NCBI GenBank assembly: GCA_900545555.1
Contig: UQZI01000026.1
Coordinates: forward strand, 1-26,645
Source: an uncultured Collinsella sp.
GTDB taxonomy: Bacteria > Actinomycetota > Coriobacteriia > Coriobacteriales > Coriobacteriaceae
Direction: 5' to 3'
Length of the DNA stretch: 26,645 bases
How positions within the stretch are numbered: position 1 is the stretch's first letter; each line of letters begins with the position of its first letter. Both the position numbers and the translations under genes were made by a program. Under the pieces are notes generated by a model, which was not told the DNA's origin, searched no databases, and was given only the letters and a program-made list of their open reading frames with translations. Positions 1-7,272 of this stretch are shown here, in pieces.

Positions 1-13
1 GCGCCGAATGCTC

Positions 14-35
14 GCCATCGAAATTTATCGATGGC
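14..35. terminator. Hairpin downstream of the ABC-2 operon
   Basis: GCCATCGA at 14-21 pairs perfectly with TCGATGGC at 28-35 around a six-base A/T loop. It lies about 90 bases past the stop of the minus-strand permease and may end that operon or a gene outside the window. No clear T-run follows on the minus strand. Confidence 0.4.
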
Positions 36-52
36 CTATTTCAGACTGTAAT

Positions 53-80
53 GGGCGGACACCAGCTACGGTGCCCGCCC
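53..80. terminator. GC-rich hairpin after the ABC-2 operon
   Basis: GGGCGG (53-58) pairs with CCGCCC (75-80), and inside it CACC (60-63) pairs with GGTG (70-73). It sits about 45 bases beyond the stop of the minus-strand permease. A run of eight C residues (78-85) lies at its edge. It is a plausible terminator for the minus-strand operon but lacks a T-tail. Confidence 0.4.
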
Positions 81-125
81 CCCCCTGTATTTGATATGCT
101 CGGTATGATTATCCCTCACAAACAA

Positions 126-944
126 TCAGAGAAATCTCGACCGCAATCGGTCGACAGTAAAGCAAATGATAAAAACGCTTGCTACGTTTATGAGGCAGTC
201 AATTAAAATCGAGATGCATTGACCATTCCCCAACGGGGTCACGCCGCAAATCCACATGAGCGTCGAGGCTGGAAGCGGAAGCATGGAATTGGCCCCGATC
301 TGTATGTAGATCGCTACGACGTTGACAAGCAACAGCATGCCAATCGGACCGAAGCCGGACCCAAAATAGGAAACAACGATTACGCAAGAAACCACGTATG
401 CAAGGCAGGCAGCGGCAGCAAGAATAAGTCGATAGCAAAATACATGCAGGTTGAAATACTGCTGAGCATCCGAAACGATTGCGCAGTTAAGACAGTACAA
501 AACGACACTCGACAGGACAAACGCGCCCAAAAGGGCAAAAGAAGATAGCACCACTCGCGCAACGATAGCGCACACACGCTTCCCTCCCCGAGCCTCCGAC
601 AGCCCCCACGGTTCCTCAATAAAGTCCGAACTGACAAAGCGCGGCACAATGCAAGCCGCGATGAACGGAAAGAACAATGCATGGGCCAACGGGGCTACGT
701 TGAACAGCAGACCGCGAAAAACCTCTGCATTGCCAAATAGAAGGACATCCTCCGCCGATAGCCGAAGCGTCGGGTCTGGGAAAAAACCCAAGAAACTGTT
801 CTCACGGAGGCTACAGAACCACATCGGGAAAGAATTAAGCTGCAATATCACCATGTACGCATAAATTACCAGGATTAAGGCGTACGCCCATTTGCTCACA
901 TGCTTCAATTCTGACTGGAGAAGTCTTTTAATCTGACGAGCCAT
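126..944 (-). CDS. ABC-2 type transporter permease (second permease of operon)
   Basis: Predicted 272-residue integral membrane protein with about six hydrophobic segments. The first starts near residue 20 after a short basic N-terminus (ARQIKRLL), and the last ends at the C-terminus. No catalytic motif is visible, and the call rests on hydropathy and on the ATPase and a sister permease just upstream. I place the start at the ATG at 944, which has a GGGGGG stretch eight bases upstream; an in-frame GTG at 953 would add three residues. The gene overlaps the preceding permease by 40 bases, so the two are probably translationally coupled. The substrate is unknown; such two-permease ABC-2 sets often export peptides or give self-immunity, but nothing here proves that. 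Base composition is more A+T-rich than in the genes beyond 3.7 kb. Confidence 0.75.
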   Translation of the reverse strand: MARQIKRLLQSELKHVSKWAYALILVIYAYMVILQLNSFPMWFCSLRENSFLGFFPDPTLRLSAEDVLLFGNAEVFRGLLFNVAPLAHALFFPFIAACIVPRFVSSDFIEEPWGLSEARGGKRVCAIVARVVLSSFALLGAFVLSSVVLYCLNCAIVSDAQQYFNLHVFCYRLILAAAACLAYVVSCVIVVSYFGSGFGPIGMLLLVNVVAIYIQIGANSMLPLPASTLMWICGVTPLGNGQCISILIDCLINVASVFIICFTVDRLRSRFL

Positions 945-1753
945 TGAGCACACCCCCCAGCGCGAAAGCTCAAGAGAGCGTAAATCAATACCGATAGACA
1001 GCTGGCTGCCACGCCATATCCCAGAAGCGTCAGCTGCCCCATATCGCTATACCCAAGGGCACATCCGACTCCAAGGTACGGCCCCGGAAGGAAGAAGATC
1101 CATCGCAAGGATGGTATAGGTGCCTGAAGGAAGGCTCCGTAGAGCGTCAAGCTCATGACAAATCCAACTATCACCACGGCCCCGCTCAATACAGCGCTGC
1201 CCGTTATCCGATAGATGGTCACCGTCTCCAGCGCAACCGATATCACCAATACGGCGTTGACTACCATTGCAGGCAAAAATACAGTTAGTATGTTGTGCGA
1301 GTAGTTATGCCCTCCACGTATTATGGCTATTGCAAAAAGAAGAAGGCAAAGCGCGCTATACGCTGCGCCAATTATTAAAGCAGACGAAAATGCATGGGCT
1401 AGAGCCCCATAAAAGCGGTTGAGACCTCTTGCCGAAGAAATTCGGTGCCCCTCTTTATAGCCATGCTCCTGTAAAAGCACCAAACAAACGATGAGTGGAA
1501 CGAACAGGGATGTACCGGCAAAAGCGCTGCGCGCAAGGGACTCATCAGGCGCAGAAGGATCGATTGCATTCCAGAGGAAACCAATATCCTCCCCACAAAC
1601 GCCATAGCCAAAGACGAGCAACGTTGTTCCGTTTTTTAGAAAGATGCCGAAGAGAAGGCCGAACGCCAACATAAGCGCAAGACCAAACTTCGCCGGAAAT
1701 ATCCTGTGCAAACGCATCATATCTGCCTTTATGGGATGGATCGCCCGCTTCAT
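905..1753 (-). CDS. ABC-2 type transporter permease (first permease of operon)
   Basis: Predicted 282-residue membrane protein. It has a basic N-terminus, a first hydrophobic segment near residues 22-42, a polar loop of about 50 residues, then a pair and a cluster of further hydrophobic stretches, six in all, and a short basic tail. This is the usual build of an ABC-2 permease subunit of about 250-290 residues. Its ATG overlaps the stop of the ATPase gene as ATGA (1750-1753), a strong sign of translational coupling. An internal double Met at residues 12-13 could be an alternative start. It should form a heterodimeric channel with the permease encoded downstream, powered by the ATPase encoded upstream. 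The substrate cannot be read from sequence. Confidence 0.8.
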   Translation of the reverse strand: MKRAIHPIKADMMRLHRIFPAKFGLALMLAFGLLFGIFLKNGTTLLVFGYGVCGEDIGFLWNAIDPSAPDESLARSAFAGTSLFVPLIVCLVLLQEHGYKEGHRISSARGLNRFYGALAHAFSSALIIGAAYSALCLLLFAIAIIRGGHNYSHNILTVFLPAMVVNAVLVISVALETVTIYRITGSAVLSGAVVIVGFVMSLTLYGAFLQAPIPSLRWIFFLPGPYLGVGCALGYSDMGQLTLLGYGVAASCLSVLIYALLSFRAGGCAQWLVRLKDFSSQN

Positions 1754-2511
1754 AGCGAGACCGCCTTCATCAAGCGCCTGTAATACTCTTTTAGGGATGG
1801 CGCCTCATCCCTTATGACGTCCATCGATTCCTTTTTTAGCAGTTCACCGTCATGAAGAAACAGGCAGCTTGTTGCAACCGATGCCAGCTCATCCAAGTCG
1901 TGGCTAGAGATAAGCATGGTTTTGCCCTGCTCCCGATTCAATCGACCGATAAGGGCCCATATACTCTCGATGCCCAACGGATCCAATCCATTTGCCGGCT
2001 CATCGAAAATTAGTACGTCGGTGTCGCCCAATAAAGCCGTAGCTATATCCAGTCGCCGTTTCATTCCCAGAGAAAAACTGCTCACGCTCTTTTTCTCATC
2101 GACGTCCAGCCCGACCAGGCCCAAGACGCGAGGAATCTCACGTTTCTCATCGAGCCCCCATTCCGCACATCGGATCCGAAGATTCTCAGCCGCACTGAGA
2201 GATTGGTATGCTCCGCAAGAATCTGGCACATAGCCGACACGCGTCCGCATCAGGCTCAGCTCTTTTTTCGACTTGCCTCCAAAGAGCTCCACGCTCCCCG
2301 ACGATGGCTCACAGAGGCCCAGCACTATTTTAATAAGCGTGCTTTTGCCCGCCCCGTTTGCACCAACAAGGGCGCAAAGCTCAGACTGATCCACCTCGAA
2401 GGAAACGTCATGCAAAACGCGCCGTTTCCCGTAGCGCTTTGACACCCTTGATAGCCTTATCGTTGATGCGTTCATTGGCCTCCCGTTCCGCTTGATAGCA
2501 AAACCGCTCAT
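1750..2511 (-). CDS. ABC transporter ATP-binding protein (ABC-2 exporter type)
   Basis: A 253-residue nucleotide-binding subunit with every core motif visible: Walker A GANGAGKST at residues 50-58, signature SFSLGMKRR near 145-153 (S-L-G-M in place of L-S-G-G, as in the BcrA/CcmA-like exporter group), Walker B VLIFDE at 166-171 and the switch His at 204 in SSHDLDE. It should hydrolyse ATP on the cytoplasmic face to drive the two permeases encoded just downstream. It is the first gene of the operon. An AAGGA lies five bases before the ATG at 2511; a second Met at residue 13 also has a GGGAGG in front, so the first 12 residues are uncertain. A possible sigma-70 promoter lies at 2550-2578. Confidence 0.93.
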   Translation of the reverse strand: MSGFAIKRNGRPMNASTIRLSRVSKRYGKRRVLHDVSFEVDQSELCALVGANGAGKSTLIKIVLGLCEPSSGSVELFGGKSKKELSLMRTRVGYVPDSCGAYQSLSAAENLRIRCAEWGLDEKREIPRVLGLVGLDVDEKKSVSSFSLGMKRRLDIATALLGDTDVLIFDEPANGLDPLGIESIWALIGRLNREQGKTMLISSHDLDELASVATSCLFLHDGELLKKESMDVIRDEAPSLKEYYRRLMKAVSL

Positions 2512-2542
2512 ATCGTTCCTTCTTTACTTTATCGTTTTCCAT

Positions 2543-2578
2543 AGTTATTATTGTTTTTCGATAACTCATATTTGTCAA
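2543..2578 (-). promoter_or_regulatory. Candidate promoter with inverted repeat for the ABC-2 operon
   Basis: On the minus strand TTGACA (2578-2573) is followed after 17 bases by AACAAT (2555-2550), a perfect -35 box with a 4/6 -10 box. A six-base inverted repeat, AGTTAT at 2543-2548 and ATAACT at 2561-2566, brackets the -10 region and could be a regulator site. The ATPase start codon lies about 40 bases downstream. Confidence 0.45.
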
Positions 2579-2596
2579 GATAATCTATAAGAAAGA

Positions 2597-2615
2597 ACCC
2601 GTGTTAGACACGGGT
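2597..2615 (-). terminator. Terminator of the DUF2975/HTH operon
   Basis: ACCCGTGT (2597-2604) pairs perfectly with ACACGGGT (2608-2615) around a three-base loop. On the minus strand it is followed by a T-rich stretch (TTCTTTCTTATA). It lies about 40 bases past the stop of the HTH gene and just before the ABC-2 promoter, so it probably insulates the two operons. Confidence 0.65.
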
Positions 2616-2655
2616 CCCTTCACGCTGATATTTCGTTTTAGTTGTTCGCCTTAAG

Positions 2656-2985
2656 CTACTCGTCGCTCAAATCGACAGCAAAGACTGATGTCGGAAGCGA
2701 CGCCTCGTTGCCTCCGCCGTCCCGCATCTGCCTCACAACGTTTTTTGCACGCTCGACAATAAGCTCCTCAAGCTCTTTCTCGCTCACGCGCTGAATAATA
2801 TCTCCCGGTTGACAATCAAGCTCATCACAGATATCGAGGAGCGTCTTTAGGCGAATAGCTTTTATCTTTCCGTTTCTAAGCTTTGAAATATTAGCCGGAG
2901 TATGCCCCGTCGCTCGAATCAGATCAGCACTGGTCTTTCCGGTCTTAAGCAGCTGCGTCTCAAGCTCGATGATGAGATAGCTCAT
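2656..2985 (-). CDS. Cro/C1-type HTH transcriptional regulator (YozG-like)
   Basis: A 109-residue protein whose N-terminal two thirds (about residues 8-66) is a compact Cro/C1 helix-turn-helix: the recognition part reads TGHTPANISKLRNGK and is followed by the typical KTLLDICDELDCQPGDII. This is the HTH_26 kind usually found beside DUF2975 membrane proteins, as here. The tail from about residue 68 is charged and has no recognised domain. The start at 2985 is well set by AGGAGG five bases upstream. The stop of the membrane-protein gene is only eight bases before this start, so the two are co-transcribed. It probably autoregulates the pair, with activity tied to the membrane partner; that last point is inference from the conserved pairing. 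Confidence 0.88.
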   Translation of the reverse strand: MSYLIIELETQLLKTGKTSADLIRATGHTPANISKLRNGKIKAIRLKTLLDICDELDCQPGDIIQRVSEKELEELIVERAKNVVRQMRDGGGNEASLPTSVFAVDLSDE

Positions 2986-2993
2986 GTTTCCTC

Positions 2994-3554
2994 CTACACA
3001 AGCTCGTCAGACTGCTCTTGGAGCAGCGAGGCATAACTCCAGATCGCCGAGATAAACAAACAGACAACTGCGCCGATAAACGACCCCGCATCAAAGGTAG
3101 CGCCTTGGCAAATCTCAATAACGAAGGAATGAGGCACAATGTAAAGCTCCAGTCCGCCAATGGTGAGATTGACCGATCCATAGGCACCAACAAGCGAAAC
3201 CGCGGCGTTAACAGCAAAGGCAAGCGCGAGAACACGGATAAGCCGCACATGCGCCTTGGTAAAGGGCGAGACGCCCCGAGAGATGTTATGGCTGATTCCG
3301 CACAAAACGACAAGCGAAACACCCACGACGAGTGCCAGGCACAGCCCGCTTGGGATAACGATGCTCCCGCCATCGAAAAGCGTCACGACACCGAAAGAAT
3401 CGACAGAAACAACGTTTGCAACCGCATACCAGATCACGTAAACAACCAACGCGGCAAAAGCGACGAGCATCCCTGCAAAAACGGCTGCCATGCAAAAACC
3501 AAGCTTCCTGATATTTTCGCCCGCCTTGGCCATACGCTGAACGCTGTTGGACAT
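2994..3554 (-). CDS. DUF2975-like membrane protein
   Basis: A 186-residue membrane protein with four hydrophobic segments: about residues 16-40, one near 60-80 (SGLCLALVVGVSLVVLCGI), one near 100-120 and a last one near 155-175. The polar stretch SHNISRGVSPFTKAHVRLIR between segments two and three matches the region typical of DUF2975 proteins, where an HN-hydrophobic-G-x-PF-like motif is conserved. I chose the ATG at 3554 (GAGGGTGAG just upstream); an open frame continues to 3653 but that part is polar and low in quality. It forms a tight two-gene unit with the HTH gene downstream. Its function is unknown; in this family the membrane protein is suspected to control its partner regulator. Confidence 0.78.
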   Translation of the reverse strand: MSNSVQRMAKAGENIRKLGFCMAAVFAGMLVAFAALVVYVIWYAVANVVSVDSFGVVTLFDGGSIVIPSGLCLALVVGVSLVVLCGISHNISRGVSPFTKAHVRLIRVLALAFAVNAAVSLVGAYGSVNLTIGGLELYIVPHSFVIEICQGATFDAGSFIGAVVCLFISAIWSYASLLQEQSDELV

Positions 3555-3696
3555 ACACTCACCCTCATCGACTCTATCGTTATTCGAACAGTTTATCGAA
3601 CAACGATATGGATTGCATGCGGAAAGCCCCGCCAGTGCGCATGGGCCATTCACTAATCAGAAGAGATGAGCGTGGATTTTTGGACATGTATCGAAC

Positions 3697-3760
3697 GAGC
3701 GTGGATAATCTACCACTTTGAGGCCGCCACCGGGCCTAAAACGGGAGATTATCAACTCTC
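3697..3760. repeat. Imperfect nested palindrome
   Basis: An imperfect inverted repeat fills the gap after the HPt gene. The inner arms are AGGCC (3721-3725) and GGCCT (3733-3737); the outer arms GATAATCT (3704-3711) and AGATTATC (3746-3753) match perfectly, and weaker pairing continues to 3697 and 3760. Its left edge, GAGCGTGGAT (3697-3706), is repeated directly at 3668-3677. It could end the minus-strand HPt operon. Confidence 0.55.
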
Positions 3761-3784
3761 ATAGTCATCAAAGCTCGCGAGCTC

Positions 3785-4141
3785 TTACTCGGCCGCCTCG
3801 CGCAAGGCCGACATCGTTGCCGCATATTGCTGCTGCAGCGCATGCATTCCCTCGCGAGCGCCGTCAACGGCATCGGCGCCGCGCAGCGCTTCGGTCACCA
3901 CAACCGCCGGCTCGTACAGATTATCGAATCCCAGGTTCTGGCTCACGCCCTTGAGCGTGTGCGCTGCCATAAACGCACCTTCGGCGTCTCCTGCCGCCAT
4001 GGCGGCCTCCAGCTTGCCCATGCTCTCGTCATCCAAAAACTTGAGGGCAAAGCGGGCAAGCATCTCATCGCCCATCAGCCGAGCGCAAGCGTCATCATAA
4101 TTGGCACCGATCTTCTCATACGCCTCACGCATGGAAATCAT
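3785..4141 (-). CDS. Stand-alone HPt phosphotransfer protein
   Basis: A 118-residue, mostly helical protein with the histidine phosphotransfer motif AAHTLKGVSQNLGF; His61 is the expected phospho-acceptor, followed by the usual L-K-G. The length equals a single HPt domain with no kinase or receiver attached, so it would shuttle phosphoryl groups between a sensor kinase encoded elsewhere and a receiver. The obvious receiver is the REC domain of the upstream gene, whose stop lies 23 bases before this start, so the pair is probably one transcript. AAGGAG stands nine bases before the ATG; an in-frame Met at residue 4 is an alternative. No histidine kinase is encoded in the window, so the phosphate source is unknown. 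Confidence 0.88.
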   Translation of the reverse strand: MISMREAYEKIGANYDDACARLMGDEMLARFALKFLDDESMGKLEAAMAAGDAEGAFMAAHTLKGVSQNLGFDNLYEPAVVVTEALRGADAVDGAREGMHALQQQYAATMSALREAAE

Positions 4142-4164
4142 GGATTAAAACTCCTTTGGTCAAA

Positions 4165-6045
4165 CTAAATCGTGGGAAACGCAACGACGTCGGCGGGGCG
4201 TGCCAACGTCTCGGCAATTTGGTCTTGCACCTCGAGCAGGCAATCGAGCAGCAGCGGGTTAAAGGTGCCGCACTTACCGTCCAGGATCATCTGGATCGCC
4301 TCCTTGTGCGGGATAGCGTCCTTGTACACACGCACACTCGTCAGAGCATCGTACACGTCAGCCACCGAAACCACCTGCGCGGCGATGGGGATATCGTCGC
4401 CCTTGAGGCCATCGGGATAACCCTTGCCGTCCCAGCGCTCGTGATGCCAACGCGCAATCTGGTACGCATATTCCATAAGCGCATTGCCGGCGTGATGGCT
4501 ACCCAGCTTAAGCAGCATATCGGCGCCGATCGTGGTATGCGTCTTCATGATCTCGAACTCCTCGGGCGTAAGGCGCCCGGGCTTGTTGAGGATCGCATCG
4601 TCAATCGACATCTTGCCGATATCGTGCAGCGCCGAAGCCAGGGCGATCGTAGAGCGTTCCTCATTGTCGAGGGAGACCGTGCCGCTACGCTGGACCAGAC
4701 AGCCAAGCAGCAGCTCGGTCAGCTTCTCGATGTTCGTAACGTGTCTGCCGCTCTCGCCGTTGCGAAGCTCCATGACGCCGGCCATGATGTCGATGAGCAT
4801 GCGACTGTTCTTGACGCGCTCGTTGTACTGCTGGGACAGCAGGTTCGTCAGGCGGCGCTGTTTGGCGTATAGGCGGATGGTGTTGCTTACACGGCGGCGC
4901 ACGACACGGGAGTCAAACGGGCGGTTGATATAGTCCGAGGCGCCCAGCTCGTACGCGCGCAGAACCATATCATCGGAATCTTCGCTCGAGATCATGATGA
5001 CAGGCAGATTGTCGATACCCGATCGGCGCGACAGATCGGCCAGTACCTCAAAGCCACTTATGCCCGGCATGATAATGTCCAGCAGCACGAGCGACAACTC
5101 ATCGCCATAGCGGTCGACCATGTCGAGCGCCGCACGACCGTTATCGGCCTCGAGGATACAATACTCGTCCTTGAGCATCTCGTTGAGAATGACTCGGTTC
5201 ATCTCGGAGTCATCGACAATAAGCACCAAAGGCTTTTCGCTTTGGAAGGCCTCGATGGAATCGGCATCGGTCACGACCGTACCGGCTTTTGCCTTAGCGC
5301 GGCTCAGTAACTGGGCAGCGCGGCCAACGCCCTCATCGACCGTCTCGCCATGAATGCGAACGCCACCAACACATGCCGTCAAGCTCACGTACTCATGGCC
5401 CGGAATAATCGTGGAACGAACGGCATCGGACACCTGATGCAGGCGACGGGTGAAGTCATCGGAGGGAATATTGGGCATGACAACCACAAACTTGTCGCAG
5501 CCATAGCGCACAAGCTCGTCAGTCGAACGGATTCCGCTGCGCATGGCTGTCGCCACAGCACCGAGCGCAAGGTCGCCGGCATGACGGCCACACGTATCGT
5601 TGAAGACCCTAAAATCATCAAGGTCGATCACCGCAACGCCGGCATTCACGCGGACGCTTCGGAGCTTTTCCTCGTAATATCGGCGATTGCGCACATTCGT
5701 CAGCACGTCGGTGTAGACAAGGTCCTCTTCTGCGGCCTCTTGCTCATCGATCGGACGCACCATCAGCAAGACGTGAGGCTCGCCCTCGACCTTCAAAGGG
5801 CGTAGACGGGCGCGGTACTCAGTGCCATCATTGAGCAGTTGCTCCGACACCTCATCGGAGTCTGCCAAAGCCTCAAGACTCGACTGACGCAGACAAGGGC
5901 AGCGATCGCCGGCGAGCAAGCAGTTAGGCTCACTCTTAATCTGATCGGCCGACAGTAAACGCACCACGGGGTAGGTCTTCGCGACGCGGGCGACCTCGAC
6001 GGCAGCCTCCTCGTCGGTTAGATCGACCTCGTGATTATTGAGCAT
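4165..6045 (-). CDS. Response regulator with degenerate GGDEF, REC and HD-GYP domains
   Basis: A 626-residue cytoplasmic signalling protein. About residues 108-265 form a GGDEF-like domain in which the signature is GCDKF (182-186), so cyclic-di-GMP synthesis is doubtful. Residues 272-390 form a receiver: acidic pair D278/D279, phospho-acceptor D323 in LLDIIMPG, S353/S354, and Arg375 where a Lys is usual. Residues 410-615 form an HD-GYP phosphodiesterase with HDIGK (474-478), H503, HHERWDGKGYP (534-544) and D563, all intact. The first 105 residues resemble no domain I can name. The ATG at 6045 has AAAGGG seven bases upstream; the open frame reaches 6198 but that part lacks an RBS. The HPt gene follows directly. 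The likely role is phosphorylation-controlled cyclic-di-GMP breakdown, possibly with GTP sensing by the GGDEF-like part (inference). Confidence 0.92.
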   Translation of the reverse strand: MLNNHEVDLTDEEAAVEVARVAKTYPVVRLLSADQIKSEPNCLLAGDRCPCLRQSSLEALADSDEVSEQLLNDGTEYRARLRPLKVEGEPHVLLMVRPIDEQEAAEEDLVYTDVLTNVRNRRYYEEKLRSVRVNAGVAVIDLDDFRVFNDTCGRHAGDLALGAVATAMRSGIRSTDELVRYGCDKFVVVMPNIPSDDFTRRLHQVSDAVRSTIIPGHEYVSLTACVGGVRIHGETVDEGVGRAAQLLSRAKAKAGTVVTDADSIEAFQSEKPLVLIVDDSEMNRVILNEMLKDEYCILEADNGRAALDMVDRYGDELSLVLLDIIMPGISGFEVLADLSRRSGIDNLPVIMISSEDSDDMVLRAYELGASDYINRPFDSRVVRRRVSNTIRLYAKQRRLTNLLSQQYNERVKNSRMLIDIMAGVMELRNGESGRHVTNIEKLTELLLGCLVQRSGTVSLDNEERSTIALASALHDIGKMSIDDAILNKPGRLTPEEFEIMKTHTTIGADMLLKLGSHHAGNALMEYAYQIARWHHERWDGKGYPDGLKGDDIPIAAQVVSVADVYDALTSVRVYKDAIPHKEAIQMILDGKCGTFNPLLLDCLLEVQDQIAETLARPADVVAFPTI

Positions 6046-6093
6046 ATGGGGCCCTTTCGATAGTTTCGCATGGAGCGGTGGGTTCCAAATGCT

Positions 6094-6111
6094 ACAAGGG
6101 TAACACCTTGT
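6094..6111. promoter_or_regulatory. Inverted repeat upstream of the HD-GYP regulator
   Basis: ACAAGG (6094-6099) and CCTTGT (6106-6111) form a perfect six-base inverted repeat spaced by six, about 50 bases before the start of the HD-GYP gene. It could be an operator or a leader hairpin. The rest of the 210-base gap (6046-6255) shows no convincing promoter or terminator. Confidence 0.3.
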
Positions 6112-6255
6112 CGATGCAGGTAAGTACGTGAATGCTGCCACATTCTTATGAGTTGGCAGACGGCGCGATTGAAGCCGCAGACGCGAGGTTTTGAGCATGT
6201 TTGTTAATACGGCCGAAACGTTTGCGGATGAAGCCTGCTTTGGCTATTGCGGATG

Positions 6256-7053
6256 CTAGAGCCCCAGGATGCCACGGACAGCCCGGGCAGCCGCTGCCGG
6301 GCGATCGCGCAGACCGTTATGCGCGCCCGGGATCGTCACGAGAGGGCAATCGAGATATTCGGCAGCCGCTCGCGTGCCAGCCTCGCGGGGCGTGCCAATC
6401 GAGAGCTCGCCTAGGAGCACGGCGGCCACCGTTTTCGACGCGCGAACGCTATCCCAATCGGGAACGCAGGTCATAGTAATCCCGTATTCGTTTGCCATGA
6501 AACTGCGGCCGTTGCGCAGGGCATGCTTGGCTTCTGCCTCGGTCGTTCCAGGAGCCTCGGGGTCCAAGTCGCCGAGGGCTCCCAAGAAAAGCCGGAGCGC
6601 CCTTGAAACCTTTCCAGCCGCAATCATATCGAGCAAAACCGGAGCTGCGCCCATGCCGACGCCTTCGGCCGACACAGCCGGCTCATGCAGAATCGCACGG
6701 GCGACGAGATGGGGTTCAGTGCGAAGAAGCTCCAGCGCTACCAACGTACCGGCGCTGTGCGCAAGCACATTTGTCGGAGCGCCAACGTGTTCGATCACGG
6801 CCTGCAGGTCGGCGGCCTGAGCGGCAAGATCATAGCTGCCGTCTGCCGCTTCGCTGCTGCCACCACAGCCGCGGCGGTCGTAGGCAATTACGCGGTAGTT
6901 GCGGCTGAGCTCACAAGCGATGCCGTCGAAAAATGTGCCGTCAACACAAGCGCCGTGCACGCACACCAAGGCAGGAGTATCAGGCGACACATCCGGGCCG
7001 GCATATTCGCGACAGGCAATCGTGGTGCCCGCATTCTCGACCGTAAAATCCAT
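6256..7053 (-). CDS. Alpha/beta-fold hydrolase
   Basis: A 265-residue protein with the full alpha/beta-hydrolase pattern: oxyanion-loop motif VCVHGACVDG (about 31-40), the strand-turn VIAYDRRGCGGSS, the nucleophile elbow LAHSAGT with Ser100, and a C-terminal catalytic His in IPGAHNGLRDRP. The elbow reads A-H-S-A-G rather than the textbook G-x-S-x-G. The cap region (about 130-200) is unremarkable. No signal peptide is visible, so it is cytoplasmic. The substrate is unknown; esterase, lactonase or thioesterase activity is possible. The ATG at 7053 follows a GGGGG stretch by about six bases. It is divergent from the radical SAM gene, across a 219-base gap. Confidence 0.9.
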   Translation of the reverse strand: MDFTVENAGTTIACREYAGPDVSPDTPALVCVHGACVDGTFFDGIACELSRNYRVIAYDRRGCGGSSEAADGSYDLAAQAADLQAVIEHVGAPTNVLAHSAGTLVALELLRTEPHLVARAILHEPAVSAEGVGMGAAPVLLDMIAAGKVSRALRLFLGALGDLDPEAPGTTEAEAKHALRNGRSFMANEYGITMTCVPDWDSVRASKTVAAVLLGELSIGTPREAGTRAAAEYLDCPLVTIPGAHNGLRDRPAAAARAVRGILGL

Positions 7054-7272
7054 GTTGTGCCCCCATCATCAATGCCCATCCAATTGCACGTCAGTACGGC
7101 TGAATGGTCCCGCATTGCCTTACGACTTGTTAACAGATTAACTGTACCCGACCCGAGGCTTTTCATGGCACGGCATCATGAGCGACGTGAAAAAACGAAA
7201 CTTGTAAAGCAAGAGCCCACACCTTGCTTTGGAGCCGATGCTATGCTTAGGCACAATTGTCTTGAGGAGCAT

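Noticed and set aside
4156..5805. Long plus-strand open frames opposite the HD-GYP gene
   Set aside because: They are shadows of a gene with clear REC and HD-GYP motifs on the other strand; G+C-rich codon bias keeps the antisense frame open.
6685..7272. N-terminal extension of the radical SAM reading frame by 196 codons
   Set aside because: It is antisense to the alpha/beta hydrolase gene and lacks family similarity, while a GAGGAG RBS sits right before 7273/7279.
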